Shown: one piece after another, positions 30,913-40,722 of the stretch
How the letters are laid out: each line of letters starts with the position of its first letter
How positions within the stretch are numbered: position 1 is the first letter of the stretch
NCBI GenBank assembly: GCA_009914555.1
Contig: WNDY01000010.1
Span: 30,919-94,918 of the forward strand
Direction: 5' to 3'
DNA: 64,000 nt
From: Xylophilus sp.
GTDB lineage: Bacteria > Pseudomonadota > Gammaproteobacteria > Burkholderiales > Burkholderiaceae_C
The notes under the pieces: generated by a model
The model's input: only the letters and a program-made list of their open reading frames with translations
What the model was told of the DNA's origin: nothing
The model's database searches: none
Program-made: the position numbers and the translations under genes

Positions 30913-30981
30913 CCCCGAGGCCGCCAGGCCCGCACGGCGCGGCGGGCCCTGCACCTGCCGTTCCCGTGCAACGCGGGGGGC

Positions 30982-30999
30982 GTGACATCCGCATGTCAC
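30982..30999. promoter_or_regulatory. Palindrome upstream of the desaturase, candidate operator
   Basis: GTGACAT-CCGC-ATGTCAC is a 7-bp inverted repeat around four bases, 35 bp before the desaturase ATG. Its size and position fit a TetR- or GntR-type operator controlling fatty-acid desaturation, but no such regulator gene is nearby. Alternatively it is a hairpin in the leader mRNA or after katG. Confidence 0.45.
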
Positions 31000-31034
31000 C
31001 ATGCCGGCGCAGGCTGTGCCCGCAGACGCCTCCG

Positions 31035-32165
31035 ATGGATTCGCCGATGTCTTCCGCCCACGCCCTCGCCGAAGAAGCCGCGCCGCTGCCGCTGGCCGCC
31101 GGGCGGCCGCTGCCGCACCGCAAGACCCTGCGCGCGTGGATGGCCCCCCTTTCCGAACGCACGACGGCGACCGCTCTCGTGCTGCTGTCCATCGACTATG
31201 GGCTGTTCCTCGCGCTGACGGCCGGCACCGTGCTGCTCGGTCCGGTCTGGCTCAAGCTGCTCTGCGGGCTGGCCGCGGGCTTCGTGATCGGCCGGCTGTT
31301 CGTCATCGGCCACGATGGCTGTCACCAGAGCCTCACGCCGCACCGCCGGCTCAACCGGGTGCTCGGCCGCATCGCCTTCCTGCCCTCGCTCACCGCCTAC
31401 AGCCTCTGGGACATGGGCCACAACGTGGTGCACCACGGCTTCACCAACCTCAAGGGCGTGGACTTCGTCTGGGCGCCGCTGACGCAGGACGAGTACCGGC
31501 GGCTGTCGCCGGTGCGCCGCGCGTTCGAGCGCCTCTACCGCAGCGGCTGGGGCCCCGGCGCCTACTACATGGTCGAGATCTGGTGGAAGAAGATGATGTT
31601 CCCGGGCCGCGAGGCGCCCGGCGGCACCGCACGTCCGGCCTTCACCCGGGACTGCCTGCTGGTCACCGGCTTCGCCGCGCTCTGGTGCGCCGCGCTGGCG
31701 GCCGGCGCGCTGGCCGCCAGCCAGCCGCTCGGGGCCGTGCTGCTGGCCGGCTTCGTGGTGCCGCTGCTGTTCTGGTTCCACCTGATGGGCTTCGTCATCT
31801 ACGGCCACCACACCCACGTGCGGGTGCGGTGGCACGACGACCGCACCGCCTGGCAGCGCGCCCAGCCGTTCGTCTCGACGACGGTGCACCTGACCTTTCC
31901 GCTGAAGATCGGCGCGCTGATCCACAACGTCATGGAGCACACCGCCCACCACGTGGACATGGGCATTCCGCTCTACCGGCTCCAGGAAGCGCAGAAGGTG
32001 CTGGAGCACCTGCTGCCCGGGCGCATCATCGTCCAGCGCTTCTCGTGGAAGTGGTACTTCGACACCGCGCGCGCCTGCAAGCTCTACGATTTCACGCGCC
32101 AGTGCTGGACCGACTTCGCGGGCCGCGCGACGGGCATGCCCAGGGCACGACCCACCGGCGCCTGA
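31035..32165 (+). CDS. Membrane fatty-acid desaturase
   Basis: A 376-residue desaturase with the three histidine boxes H93-D-G-C-H97, H129-N-V-V-H-H134 and H302-T-A-H-H306, plus YGHHTH, which hold a di-iron centre. Hydrophobic pairs of spans lie at about 60-90 and 205-255. Such enzymes add a double bond to acyl chains of membrane lipids using oxygen. ATG 31035 is used; ATG 31047 is equally possible and neither has a clear ribosome site. An 18-bp palindrome upstream may control it. Confidence 0.85.
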   Translation: MDSPMSSAHALAEEAAPLPLAAGRPLPHRKTLRAWMAPLSERTTATALVLLSIDYGLFLALTAGTVLLGPVWLKLLCGLAAGFVIGRLFVIGHDGCHQSLTPHRRLNRVLGRIAFLPSLTAYSLWDMGHNVVHHGFTNLKGVDFVWAPLTQDEYRRLSPVRRAFERLYRSGWGPGAYYMVEIWWKKMMFPGREAPGGTARPAFTRDCLLVTGFAALWCAALAAGALAASQPLGAVLLAGFVVPLLFWFHLMGFVIYGHHTHVRVRWHDDRTAWQRAQPFVSTTVHLTFPLKIGALIHNVMEHTAHHVDMGIPLYRLQEAQKVLEHLLPGRIIVQRFSWKWYFDTARACKLYDFTRQCWTDFAGRATGMPRARPTGA

Positions 32166-32331
32166 CTGCACTTCCTGCGAACCGCTGCCGCGGCAGGGAC
32201 CGGCCGGGCAGCGCGTCCAGGGCGCTCAGCCCGCATGCCGATCGACGGCCCCGGAGGCCGCTGCCGCGCTGCGCCCCCGAAAACTTGGCATAGTGGCCTG
32301 CCTGCCCGCCACCACTTTCCAGGACACACCC

Positions 32332-33357
32332 ATGAAGAAGAAGATCGGATTCCTGTCGTTCGGCCACTGGACGCCGTCGCCCCAGTCGCAGACGCGCTCG
32401 GCCGCCGACGCGCTGCTGCAGTCCATCGACCTGGCCGTGGCCGCCGAGGAACTCGGCGCGGACGGCGCCTACTTCCGGGTGCACCATTTCGCGCGCCAGC
32501 TGGCCTCGCCGTTCCCGCTGCTGGCCGCCGTGGGCGCGAAGACGAAGCGCATCGAGATCGGCACCGGCGTGCTCGACATGCGCTACGAGAACCCGCTCCA
32601 CATGGCCGAGGACGCGGGCGCGGCCGACCTGATCGCCGGCGGACGGCTGCAGCTCGGCATCAGCCGCGGTTCGCCCGAGCAGGTGATCGAGGGCTGGCGC
32701 TACTTCGGCTACGAGCCGGCCGAGGGCCAGACGGACGCCGACATGGCGCGGCAGCACACGCAGGCCCTGCTCGACGTGTTGAAGGGCAAGGGATTCGCGC
32801 AGCTCCATCCGCGCCCGATGTTCCCGAACCCGCCCGGGCTGCTGCGCATCGAGCCGCATTCCGAAGGCCTGCGCGAGCGCATCTGGTGGGGGTCGAGCTC
32901 GAACGCGACGGCGGTCTGGGCCGCGAAGCTCGGCCTGAACCTGCAAAGCTCGACGCTCAAGAACGACGAGACCGGCGAGCCGTTCCATGTGCAGCAGGCC
33001 CGGCAGATCCGCGCCTACCGCGCGGCGTGGAAGGAGGCCGGCCACGCCCGCGCGCCCCGGGTGTCGGTGAGCCGCAGCATCTTCGCGCTGGTGAACGATC
33101 AGGACCGCCTGTACTTCAGCCGCAGCGGCCAGGACAGCGACTCGGTGGGCTTTATCGACGACCAGACCCAGGCCATCTTCGGCCGCAGCTACGCGGCGGA
33201 GCCGGACCTGCTGGTGCGCCAGCTCGCGCAGGACGAGGCCATCGCCGAGGCCGACACCCTGCTGCTGACGGTGCCCAACCGGCTGGGCGTGGACTACAAC
33301 GCGCACGTGATCGAATCGATCCTGACCCATGTGGCGCCGGCGCTGGGCTGGCGTTGA
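32332..33357 (+). CDS. LLM-class flavin-dependent oxidoreductase
   Basis: A 341-residue luciferase-like TIM-barrel protein. KKKIGFLSFGHW begins the first strand; AEELGADGAYFRVHHFARQLASPFPLLAAVGAKT and RIEIGTGVLDMRYENPLHMAEDAGAADLIAGGR are typical of this group, which uses FMNH2 and oxygen. The substrate cannot be deduced. It is followed after 11 bases by a small molybdopterin-type protein, so the two may be cotranscribed. Confidence 0.87.
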   Translation: MKKKIGFLSFGHWTPSPQSQTRSAADALLQSIDLAVAAEELGADGAYFRVHHFARQLASPFPLLAAVGAKTKRIEIGTGVLDMRYENPLHMAEDAGAADLIAGGRLQLGISRGSPEQVIEGWRYFGYEPAEGQTDADMARQHTQALLDVLKGKGFAQLHPRPMFPNPPGLLRIEPHSEGLRERIWWGSSSNATAVWAAKLGLNLQSSTLKNDETGEPFHVQQARQIRAYRAAWKEAGHARAPRVSVSRSIFALVNDQDRLYFSRSGQDSDSVGFIDDQTQAIFGRSYAAEPDLLVRQLAQDEAIAEADTLLLTVPNRLGVDYNAHVIESILTHVAPALGWR

Positions 33358-33368
33358 AACCGCAGAGC

Positions 33369-33887
33369 ATGCCCATGTCCTTGGCCCTTTCCCGCCGCCT
33401 CGCGGCCCTGTCCCTCGCCGTCGCCGCCCTGTCGGCCATGGCGGCTCCGCCCTCCGAGACGCTGCAGGTCGCCGGCGCCGTCCGGGCGCCGCTCGCGCTC
33501 GGCGTCGCCGACCTGCGCAGCTTCCCGCCGGAGCAGATCGCCAGCGTCACGCTCCCGCGGCGCGTGGACGGTCGCGAGGCCGCCAGCACGGTGCGCGGCG
33601 TGCGGCTGAGCGCAGTGCTGGAGCGCGCGGGCATCGCCGCCACCGGGCACCACGACTGGAAGTCGCTGGTCGTGCTGGCCTCGGCCACCGACGGCTACCG
33701 GGTGAGCTTCTCGTGGCCCGAACTGGTCAACACGCCGGTGGGCGCCGGCGTGCTCGTGGTGTTCGAGCGCGACGGGCAGCCGCTCGACGACGGCGAGGGC
33801 GCCATCGCGCTGGTCTCGGCGCAGGACCTGCGCACCGGCCCGCGGCACGTGCGGTGGCTCGACCGCATCGAGCTGCGCCAGCCCTGA
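33369..33887 (+). CDS. Small periplasmic molybdopterin-oxidoreductase-like domain protein
   Basis: A 172-residue exported protein: signal peptide ending ALSAMA near residue 26, then a single domain resembling the core of sulfite-oxidase-type proteins (LQVAGAVRAPLALGVADLRSFP, VRGVRLSAVLERAG, GYRVSFSWPELVN, LVSAQDLRTGPRHVRWLDRIEL). It is much shorter than full sulfite oxidases, and I see no cysteine to bind molybdenum, so it may bind cofactor or partner without catalysis. It is next to a ModG-like molybdate-binding protein. Confidence 0.72.
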   Translation: MPMSLALSRRLAALSLAVAALSAMAAPPSETLQVAGAVRAPLALGVADLRSFPPEQIASVTLPRRVDGREAASTVRGVRLSAVLERAGIAATGHHDWKSLVVLASATDGYRVSFSWPELVNTPVGAGVLVVFERDGQPLDDGEGAIALVSAQDLRTGPRHVRWLDRIELRQP

Positions 33888-33926
33888 GCGAGAATCCGGC
33901 GACGCACCCAGGAGCACCGACCGACC

Positions 33927-34355
33927 ATGAAAGCCAGCGCACGCAACCAGTTCTTTGGACAGATCGCCGCCGTCCACGACGGCAGCATCCACGACGAGGT
34001 CGAACTCCAGATCGCCTCGGGCCTGCGGGTGGTGGCGACGGTGACCCGCGCGAGCCGCACCGCGCTCGGGCTGCAGCCCGGCGCCCGCGCGCTGGCGCTG
34101 GTGAAGGCCTCGTCGGTCGTGATCGTGACCGATGCCGCGGGCGTGCGCTTCTCGGCGCGCAACCAGTTCGCCGGCACCGTCGGCCAGGTGACCCGCGGCG
34201 CGGTCAACAGCGAGGTGGCGCTGGCGCTGCCCGGCGGCGAGCGGCTCGTGGCGATCGTGACCAACGAGAGCGCCGACGGGCTCGGGCTGGCCGCGGGGCA
34301 GCCGGCCACGGCGCTGTTCAAGGCCGGCAGCGTGATCATCGGCGTGCCGGCCTGA
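33927..34355 (+). CDS. Molybdate-binding tandem Mop/TOBE protein (ModG-like)
   Basis: A 142-residue protein made of two similar halves, ARNQFFGQIAAVHDGSIHDEV (from about residue 5) and ARNQFAGTVGQVTRGAVNSEV (from about residue 75). Each ends in ALVKASSVVI or ALFKAGSVII, the classic Mop repeat. ModG proteins store or pass molybdate or tungstate inside the cell. It lies 39 bp after the molybdopterin-like gene. ATG 33927 has no strong ribosome site. Confidence 0.88.
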   Translation: MKASARNQFFGQIAAVHDGSIHDEVELQIASGLRVVATVTRASRTALGLQPGARALALVKASSVVIVTDAAGVRFSARNQFAGTVGQVTRGAVNSEVALALPGGERLVAIVTNESADGLGLAAGQPATALFKAGSVIIGVPA

Positions 34356-34393
34356 GGCCGCCCTTCCCGAACCCCAGTAAGCGAGGATCTTCC

Positions 34394-34702
34394 ATGCCCT
34401 TCATCGCCATGAACCGCTTCCGCATCGCGCCGGGCCGCGAGGCCGACTTCATCGAGGTCTGGAAGCAGCGCGACAGCCACCTGGCCGGCGTGCCGGGCTT
34501 CGAGTCGTTCCACCTGCTCCAGGGCGCGACGACCGGGGAGCACACGCTGTTCGCCTCGCACACCGTCTGGGCATCGCGCCAGGCGTTCGAGGACTGGACC
34601 CGCTCGGACGCCTTCCGCGCCGCCCATGCCAAGGCCGGCTCCACCACGCGCGACCTGTACCTGGGGCCGCCGCAGCTGGAGTTGTTCGACGCAGTGGTCT
34701 GA
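34394..34702 (+). CDS. IsdG/HmoB-like heme-degrading monooxygenase, ABM fold
   Basis: A 102-residue protein of the antibiotic-biosynthesis-monooxygenase fold. N7, W68 and H78 match the Asn-Trp-His triad of IsdG-type heme oxygenases, with the Trp-His spacing of ten residues (WTRSDAFRAAH). Such enzymes open heme and release iron. The fold is also used by other small monooxygenases, so heme as substrate is an inference from the triad. Confidence 0.8.
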   Translation: MPFIAMNRFRIAPGREADFIEVWKQRDSHLAGVPGFESFHLLQGATTGEHTLFASHTVWASRQAFEDWTRSDAFRAAHAKAGSTTRDLYLGPPQLELFDAVV

Positions 34703-34711
34703 GATGACCCT

Positions 34712-34763
34712 GGGGGTATAGAGCCAGAGCGCACGCTCAGCGCCTGCTCTGAGAAGATACCCC
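34712..34763. repeat. Paired-box intergenic element, inverted type
   Basis: GGGGGTAT (34712-34719) faces ATACCCC (34757-34763), with 41 nt between box starts. CAGAGC and GCTCTG inside form a 6-bp stem. It lies nine bases from both the monooxygenase stop and the pgk stop, filling the convergent gap. Confidence 0.78.
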
Positions 34764-34772
34764 TGGCATGGA

Positions 34773-35966
34773 TCAGCCGGCCGCCCGCTTTTCGAGGATC
34801 TCGAAGGCCGGGAGCTTCTTGCCTTCCAGGATTTCCAGGAACGCGCCGCCGCCGGTGGAGATGTAGCCCACATCCTTCTCGATGCCGTACTCGGCGATCG
34901 CGGCCAGCGTATCGCCGCCGCCGGCGATGCTGAAGGCGCGGCTCTCGGCGATCGCGCGGGCGATGGTTTCGGTGCCGTGGGAGAACGCCGCGAACTCGAA
35001 CACGCCGACCGGGCCGTTCCAGACGATGGTGCCGGCGGCCTTGAGCTGCTGCGCCAGGCGCGCGGCGGTCTCGGGGCCGATGTCGAGGATCAGGGCGTCC
35101 TCGGCCACGTCCTTGGCGGCCTTGACGGTGGCCTGCGCATCGGCCTTGAACTCCTTGGCGACCACGACGTCGGTCGGGATCGGCACTTCGGCGCCGCGGG
35201 CGCGCAGCGCGTCGATCACGGCCTTGGCTTCGTTGACCAGATCCGGCTCGGCCAGCGACTTGCCGATCGGCAGGCCGGCCGCGAGCAGGAAGGTGTTGGC
35301 GATGCCGCCGCCGACGATGAGCTGGTCGACCTTCTCCGACAGCGCCTTGAGGATGGTGAGCTTGGTCGAGACCTTGCTGCCGGCCACAATGGCCACGAGC
35401 GGGCGCTTCGGCCGGGCCAGCGCCTGGGTGATCGCGTCGATCTCGGCCGCCAGCAGCGGGCCGGCGCTGGCGATGGGCGCGTATTCGGCGATGCCGTAGG
35501 TGGAGGCTTCGGCGCGGTGGGCGGTGCCGAAGGCGTCGTGCACGAAGATGTCGGCCAGCGCGGCGAGCTTCTTCGCCAGGGCCGGGTCGTTCTTCTTCTC
35601 GCCCTTATTCAGGCGCACGTTCTCCAGCAGCACGACCTGGCCCGGGGTCACGTCCACGCCGTCGACCCAGTCCTTCACGAGCGGCACCTCGCGGCCGAGC
35701 AGCTCGCCCAGGCGTTGGGCGACCGGCGCGAGCGAATCCCCGGGCTTCGGGTCGCCCTCGGTCGGGCGGCCCAGGTGCGAGGCGACCAGCACGGCGGCGC
35801 CGGCGTCGAGCGCCAGGCGGATCGCGGGCACCGAGGCGCGGATGCGCGTGTCCTCGGTGATGCGGCCCTGGTCGTCCAGCGGCACGTTCAGGTCGGCACG
35901 GATGAACACGCGGCGGCCGGCGGCCTTGCCCTGGGCGACGAGGTCGGAAAAGCGGATGACGGTCAT
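34773..35966 (-). CDS. pgk: Phosphoglycerate kinase
   Basis: A 397-residue [51 protein letters not shown] and the C-terminal [11 protein letters not shown] and [11 protein letters not shown] loops are all present. It makes ATP from 1,3-bisphosphoglycerate, one step after GapA encoded 26 kb away. The start MTVIRFSD is preferred over an upstream in-frame ATG because it begins the conserved domain. Confidence 0.96.
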   Translation of the reverse strand: MTVIRFSDLVAQGKAAGRRVFIRADLNVPLDDQGRITEDTRIRASVPAIRLALDAGAAVLVASHLGRPTEGDPKPGDSLAPVAQRLGELLGREVPLVKDWVDGVDVTPGQVVLLENVRLNKGEKKNDPALAKKLAALADIFVHDAFGTAHRAEASTYGIAEYAPIASAGPLLAAEIDAITQALARPKRPLVAIVAGSKVSTKLTILKALSEKVDQLIVGGGIANTFLLAAGLPIGKSLAEPDLVNEAKAVIDALRARGAEVPIPTDVVVAKEFKADAQATVKAAKDVAEDALILDIGPETAARLAQQLKAAGTIVWNGPVGVFEFAAFSHGTETIARAIAESRAFSIAGGGDTLAAIAEYGIEKDVGYISTGGGAFLEILEGKKLPAFEILEKRAAG

Positions 35967-36055
35967 GGTCTTGTAGCGCAGAGTGGGTGGTTCGGGCACA
36001 CGGATGATGCGGCCGATTCTAGTGAGCGGCTGCCGGTGCGCCCGTCACCATACAT

Positions 36056-36116
36056 ATACAGCCCTGGGTAGCGGCGCACAGCGTCCGACATTCAATCGCT
36101 ACAGACCCATACCCCC
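36056..36116 (-). repeat. Paired-box intergenic element, direct type
   Basis: On the minus strand GGGGGTAT (36109-36116) is followed 53 nt later by CTGTAT (second box degraded, 36056-36061). GTAGCG and CGCTAC inside form a 6-bp stem. It starts directly after the original azlD stop codon TAA and separates azlD from the pgk promoter region. Confidence 0.65.
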
Positions 36117-36446
36117 TTACCAGCCCAGGCCGAGGTGCAGCGGCAGGAAGACCGCCATGCCCACGGCGATGGTGTGCAGCACCGAGCGGCGTCAGAAGTA
36201 GGCGGCGATGGCGGCGGCCACCGCGGGCAGCCGTGCGTCGGCCAGTGTGACGATGAGGTGGCCGTTGCGCATGATCACCTCGGGCACCAGCACCGCTGCC
36301 AGCGCGGCCAGCGGCGCATAGCGCAGGCCGCGCTGCAGCCAGTCCGGCAGCGGCCATTCGCGCTCGGGCAGCATGAAGAAGGAGCGCGTCAGCAGCGTGA
36401 TGGCGCCCAGGCCGGCGATGGTGAGCAGGGTTTCCCAGATATCCAC
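36117..36446 (-). pseudogene. azlD: azlD, branched-chain amino-acid exporter small subunit, stopped by an in-frame TGA
   Basis: The first 84 codons encode a normal AzlD (TRSFFMLPEREWPLPDWLQRG, LAALAAVLVPEVIM) up to AAYF. A TGA at 36192-36194 then stops translation. Beyond it the same frame continues RRSVLHTIAVGMAVFLPLHL to GLGW and a TAA, which is the usual AzlD C-terminus; homologues have tryptophan at the stop position (TGG to TGA). The last membrane helix is therefore lost unless the stop is misread or a sequence error. AzlD works with AzlC, encoded three bases upstream. Confidence 0.8.
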
Positions 36447-36449
36447 GGC

Positions 36450-37253
36450 TTACTCCCCGTCCTCCGGCTGCGGCCGGATCGTGATGCGCTCGGGCCAGGC
36501 GGCCTCCAGCAGCAGCCCGGTGGCTACGGCTGCGGCGATGCCGGCGAGGATGTTGAGCTTGAGCGGCAGCGCAAACGCGGCCACGGCCGCCATGCCGGCC
36601 ACGCCGGCGGCGATCCAGGCGATGCGCCCGCCGAGCATGGAGCACAGCACGCCCAGCAGCGCCAGCGTGCCGGCGAAACCCAGGCCCCAGTGCACCGGGA
36701 TCACGTTGGCCAGCAGCACGCCGAGCAGCGACGAGATCTGCCAGGCCAGCCAGCTGGCCACGGCCGCGCCCCAGAAGAACGGCTCCTGGCCTGGGCCGCG
36801 TTCCATCTCGGGATAGCGCCGCATGAAGACGACGAAGCTGGTGTCGCCGGTGAGAAAGCCCATGACCATGCGGCGCTGCCGCGGCAGGTGGCCGAAGTAC
36901 TTGCGCCACATGGTGCTGAAGATGACGAAGCGCAGGTTCACGCAGCAGGCGGTGAGCCACACGACCCAGGGCGGCGAGCCGGCGGCGATCAGCGGGATGG
37001 CCAGCAGCTGGGCGCTGCCGGCATAGACCACGAACGACATCAGGATCGCCACCCAGGCGCTCATGCCGCTCTTGACCATGGCCACGCCGGCCACCAGCCC
37101 CCAGGCGGCCGTGCCGACCGACAGCGGGATCATCTCGCGCAGCGCTTCCCTGAACATGGGCTCGCGCAGGGTGGCGCGGGCCTCGGCGCGGATCGCCCGC
37201 GCGCGCCGCCGCCCCGCCACCCAGGTCCGCTGCAGTGGCGCGGGTACGCTCAT
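36450..37253 (-). CDS. azlC: Branched-chain amino-acid exporter large subunit
   Basis: A 267-residue membrane protein of the AzlC family with [36 protein letters not shown] and [11 protein letters not shown] motifs and about eight spans. AzlC and AzlD together export branched-chain amino acids or related compounds. The start overlaps the fmt stop in ATGA, so translation is coupled. Its partner azlD is broken, so export function is doubtful. Confidence 0.9.
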   Translation of the reverse strand: MSVPAPLQRTWVAGRRRARAIRAEARATLREPMFREALREMIPLSVGTAAWGLVAGVAMVKSGMSAWVAILMSFVVYAGSAQLLAIPLIAAGSPPWVVWLTACCVNLRFVIFSTMWRKYFGHLPRQRRMVMGFLTGDTSFVVFMRRYPEMERGPGQEPFFWGAAVASWLAWQISSLLGVLLANVIPVHWGLGFAGTLALLGVLCSMLGGRIAWIAAGVAGMAAVAAFALPLKLNILAGIAAAVATGLLLEAAWPERITIRPQPEDGE

Positions 37254-38209
37254 TGCAGAACGGCGCCGGCGCCCAGCGTGAAGCCGCGCAGGAAGTCGCC
37301 CGCCGGCAGGCGCCGCCCGCCGGCGCGCTGCAGCAGCGTGGCCCGCAGCGCCGTGCCGCCGCCGCACTGCACGCGCACGCCGTCGGCATCGGCGGACAGC
37401 ACGGTGCCAGGCGCCGCAGCGGCGTCGCCGGCCTCGGCCCGCGCCGCCCAGACCTTGACCGCCTCGCCGCCCGGCGCGGCGAAGGCGGGGCCCGGGAACG
37501 GATCGAAGGCGCGCACGCGGCGCGCGATCGCCGCGGCCGGCAGCTGCCAGTCGATCCGGGCCTCGGCCTTCTCGATCTTGCGGGCATAGGTCACGCCCTC
37601 GGCCGGCTGCGGCACGGGTTGCAGGCGGCCGCAGGCGGCGATCTCCAGCGCCTCGACGACGAGGCGCGCGCCCAGCGCGGCCAGCCGGTCGTGCAGCGTG
37701 GCGGTGGTGTCGTCAGCACGGATGGCAGTGCGCTCTTCGAGCAGCATGTCGCCGGTGTCCAGGCCCGCGTCCATCTGCATGATGGTCACGCCGGTCTCGG
37801 CGTCGCCGGCCTCGATGGCGCGATGGATCGGCGCGGCGCCGCGCCAGCGCGGCAGCAGGCTGGCGTGGATGTTCAGGCAGCCGCGCGCCGGCAGGTCGAG
37901 CACCCACTGCGGCAGGATCAGGCCATAGGCCGCGACGACCATTGCATCGGCCTGCGCCGCCACGAGCGCGGCGCGCGCCGCGGCGGCGTCATCGGGGTGT
38001 TTGCCGTCCAGCCGCAGGCTGCGCGGCTGGGCGACGGCGATGCCGTGGTCGAGCGCGAACTGCTTGACCGGCGAGGCCTGCAGCTGCAGGCCGCGGCCGG
38101 CAGGGCGGTCGGGCTGGGTCAGGACCAGCGGGATGTCGAAGCCCGCGGCATGCAGGCGTTCGAGGGCGGCACGGGCGAATTCGGGGGTGCCGGCGAAGAC
38201 GATTCTCAT
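37250..38209 (-). CDS. fmt: Methionyl-tRNA formyltransferase
   Basis: A 319-residue Fmt. It opens [16 protein letters not shown], has the folate-site [22 protein letters not shown] and [18 protein letters not shown], and a C-terminal tRNA-binding domain with [13 protein letters not shown]. It formylates initiator methionyl-tRNA; peptide deformylase, encoded just upstream, later removes the formyl group. Confidence 0.96.
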   Translation of the reverse strand: MRIVFAGTPEFARAALERLHAAGFDIPLVLTQPDRPAGRGLQLQASPVKQFALDHGIAVAQPRSLRLDGKHPDDAAAARAALVAAQADAMVVAAYGLILPQWVLDLPARGCLNIHASLLPRWRGAAPIHRAIEAGDAETGVTIMQMDAGLDTGDMLLEERTAIRADDTTATLHDRLAALGARLVVEALEIAACGRLQPVPQPAEGVTYARKIEKAEARIDWQLPAAAIARRVRAFDPFPGPAFAAPGGEAVKVWAARAEAGDAAAAPGTVLSADADGVRVQCGGGTALRATLLQRAGGRRLPAGDFLRGFTLGAGAVLQ

Positions 38210-38249
38210 GGGTTGCGGATGGCAGCCGTCCGCCGCGGCGGGGCCGGCA

Positions 38250-38762
38250 TCAATCGAAGCCGAAGAAGCCGCGGCGGCGGTCGACGTCGGTGTACTGGAT
38301 GCGGCGCACCACCCCGGCGGGGTCGATGTGGATGTGGATCAGGCGCGGATTGTTGAACTCCAGGAAGCGGTAGCTCCACACGTCGCCATCGAAGCTGTAC
38401 ACCCGGCTGATGCGGCCGGGCTGGCCCAGCAGGCGGCGCACGTCGTCGGCCGTCCAGCGGTCGATCTGGATGCGCAACAGCACGGCCGGGTCGAGCGCCT
38501 GCTCGGAGCGCTGGAGCCGCCCGTCGGCGCCGAAGTCGAAGTTGTAGACGTTGGTGCCGGCCGGCGCCTGGGAATACTGCAGCCGCTCGCCGCCGCCCGG
38601 CAGCGCATAGCGGCCGGTGGGCGCGCCCAGGCGGGCCAGCACCTGCTCGCGCGGCGTGCCCGGCGGGTCGGCCAGCGGCGTGAGCGATGCGCAGGCCGCC
38701 AGCAGCACGGCCGCCATCGCCAGCGCGGCGGCGCGCAGCAGGCGTGCGGCGGCGACGCTCAT
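38250..38762 (-). CDS. BamE/SmpA-OmlA-like outer-membrane lipoprotein
   Basis: A 170-residue lipoprotein with lipobox LLAACAS (cysteine at about residue 24) and two OmlA-type halves: [23 protein letters not shown] and [23 protein letters not shown]. The G-P-turn pattern followed by paired strands is characteristic of this fold. It is sandwiched between def and fmt, overlapping the def stop by four bases (ATGA). Its role in this position is unknown. Confidence 0.83.
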   Translation of the reverse strand: MSVAAARLLRAAALAMAAVLLAACASLTPLADPPGTPREQVLARLGAPTGRYALPGGGERLQYSQAPAGTNVYNFDFGADGRLQRSEQALDPAVLLRIQIDRWTADDVRRLLGQPGRISRVYSFDGDVWSYRFLEFNNPRLIHIHIDPAGVVRRIQYTDVDRRRGFFGFD

Positions 38763-39271
38763 CCGCGAGCCTCTTCCTTCTGCTGCTTGACCAGTTTGGT
38801 CTTGATGCGGTTGCGCTTGAGCGGCGACAGGTATTCGACGAACACCTTGCCCTTCAGATGGTCCAGTTCGTGCTGCAGGCAGATGGCCAGCAATCCCTCG
38901 GCCTCGACCGTGCGCAACCGGCCCTCGCCGTCGAGCGCCTGCACCCGCACGGCGGTGGAGCGCTCCACGCCGTCGTAGATGCCGGGCACCGACAGGCAGC
39001 CCTCGTCGCCCACGGCCTTCTCGTCGCTGGCCCAGACGATCTCGGGGTTGATGAAGACCTGCGGTTCGTTGCGGCCCTCGGACACGTCGATCACCACCAG
39101 CCGCTCGTGCACGTCGACCTGCGTGGCCGCCAGGCCGATGCCGCTGGCGTCGTACATGGTCTCGAGCATGTCGGCAATGAGCGCCGTGATGCGCGCATCG
39201 ACCGCCTGCACCGGCTTGGCGACCTTGTGCAGGCGGGGGTCGGGATAGCGGAGGATGGGCAGGAGGGCCAT
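38759..39271 (-). CDS. def: Peptide deformylase
   Basis: A 170-residue deformylase with all three metal-site motifs: [17 protein letters not shown] and QHELDHLKG. It removes the N-formyl group from nascent proteins at the ribosome exit. It is the first gene of a tightly overlapping group def-lipoprotein-fmt-azlC-azlD and diverges from the LysM gene across 192 bp. Confidence 0.96.
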   Translation of the reverse strand: MALLPILRYPDPRLHKVAKPVQAVDARITALIADMLETMYDASGIGLAATQVDVHERLVVIDVSEGRNEPQVFINPEIVWASDEKAVGDEGCLSVPGIYDGVERSTAVRVQALDGEGRLRTVEAEGLLAICLQHELDHLKGKVFVEYLSPLKRNRIKTKLVKQQKEEARG

Positions 39272-39463
39272 GGCAGTGTGGGCGGAAAATGGTTTCGCAC
39301 GGGCAGGTGCGCGAAGATGTGGGTATTTTCGCCACTTTTGCCGCGACGGGTCACGGCGGCCGGCAATCATCGTTGCCGAATCAAGGGCTTGGGCGCAGAA
39401 TCCAAACCCATTTGTAACAAATCGCCGGGCCTGCCGGCAGCAGCGCGAGAGGGTGCTTTTCCG

Positions 39464-40711
39464 ATGCGACGAGACAGGTACGACGCGGGCGCCAGCGCCC
39501 CCGGAAAGCGCCGCGGCCGCCTCCTGGCCGCCCTGCTGGCCGCCGCCGCGCTGCTGCCCGCCGCCGCACAGCACCACCCCATCACCGCCGACCAGCGCGA
39601 CACCGCCCAGCTGGTCGCCCAGCGCGGCGTGCCGCTCGACCAGCTCGCGCCCAACGCGCCCGACGTCTACGTGGTCCGGCGCGGCGACACGCTCTGGGCC
39701 ATCTCGGGCCTGTACCTGCGCCAGCCCTGGCGCTGGCCCGAACTGTGGGGCATGAACCTGCAGACGATCCGCAACCCGCACCTGATCTATCCGGGCCAGA
39801 CGCTGTATCTCGACCGGACCGGCGGCTACGCGCGGCTGCGCACCACGCCGCCCGGTACGCCGCTGGACGACACGGCCGGCCTGCCCACGGTGCGCCTGTC
39901 GCCGCGCACCCGCACCGGGAACCTGCCGGGCACCGCCCTGCCCACGCTGCCGCCGCATCTGATCGAGCCCTTCCTGGCCGAGCCGCTGGTCGTGGCCGAG
40001 GACACGCTCCGGGCCGCGCCGCGCGTGGTCGCCACCACCGACGACCGTGTGCTGGTGGCCCGCGGCGACCGCCTGTATGCCCGCAGCGCCACGCCCGGGC
40101 AGCCGCTGGCGCTGGGCGACGGCGGCCAGCCGCGCCAGTACCGCATCTTCCGCAGCGCGGTACCGCTGAAGGATCCGGTCACCGAAGAGATCCTCGGCTA
40201 CGAGGCCCAGTACCTCGGCCGCGCCGAGCTGGTGCGCGGCGAAGGCACCGAGGCCGCGCCGCGCAACCCCGATTCACCGCCCGAGCTCGTGCCGGCCACG
40301 CTCGACGTGGTATCGGTCAAGGAAGAGATCCGCGCCGGCGACCGGCTGCTGCCCGAGCCGCCGCGCGAATACAACAGCTACACGCCGCATGCGCCGCAGC
40401 AGACGGTGGACGCGCGCGTGGTGTCGCTCTACGGCAGCAACGCGGTGACCTTCGCGACGCAGAACCAGATCGTGGCGATCAACCGCGGCGCGCGCGACGG
40501 CATCGCGGCCGGCGAGGTGCTGTCGCTGCTGTCCGAAGGCGCCCGCATCGTCGACAAGACCGACGACAGCCGCGACACCATCAAGCTGCCGAGCGAGCCC
40601 AACGGCCTGGCGATGGTGTTCCGCACCTTCGACCGCGTCTCCTACGCGCTGGTGCTCGATGCACGCACCGGCGTCAAGGTCGGCGACCGGCTGGTGAACC
40701 CGACCCGCTGA
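39464..40711 (+). CDS. LysM-domain secreted peptidoglycan-binding protein
   Basis: A 415-residue exported protein: basic N-terminus, hydrophobic core, cleavage near AAAQH. One LysM domain ([28 protein letters not shown] to [11 protein letters not shown]) is followed by a long unassigned region of repeated beta-rich segments. LysM binds GlcNAc units of peptidoglycan. Proteins of this layout upstream of dprA are common in Burkholderiales. ATG 39464 is the only start giving a signal peptide. Confidence 0.85.
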   Translation: MRRDRYDAGASAPGKRRGRLLAALLAAAALLPAAAQHHPITADQRDTAQLVAQRGVPLDQLAPNAPDVYVVRRGDTLWAISGLYLRQPWRWPELWGMNLQTIRNPHLIYPGQTLYLDRTGGYARLRTTPPGTPLDDTAGLPTVRLSPRTRTGNLPGTALPTLPPHLIEPFLAEPLVVAEDTLRAAPRVVATTDDRVLVARGDRLYARSATPGQPLALGDGGQPRQYRIFRSAVPLKDPVTEEILGYEAQYLGRAELVRGEGTEAAPRNPDSPPELVPATLDVVSVKEEIRAGDRLLPEPPREYNSYTPHAPQQTVDARVVSLYGSNAVTFATQNQIVAINRGARDGIAAGEVLSLLSEGARIVDKTDDSRDTIKLPSEPNGLAMVFRTFDRVSYALVLDARTGVKVGDRLVNPTR

Positions 40712-40722
40712 GCCGGCCCGCC

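Noticed and set aside
36192..36194. Selenocysteine at the azlD TGA
   Set aside because: AzlD has no selenium chemistry, homologues have tryptophan here, and no SECIS-like stem follows the codon.
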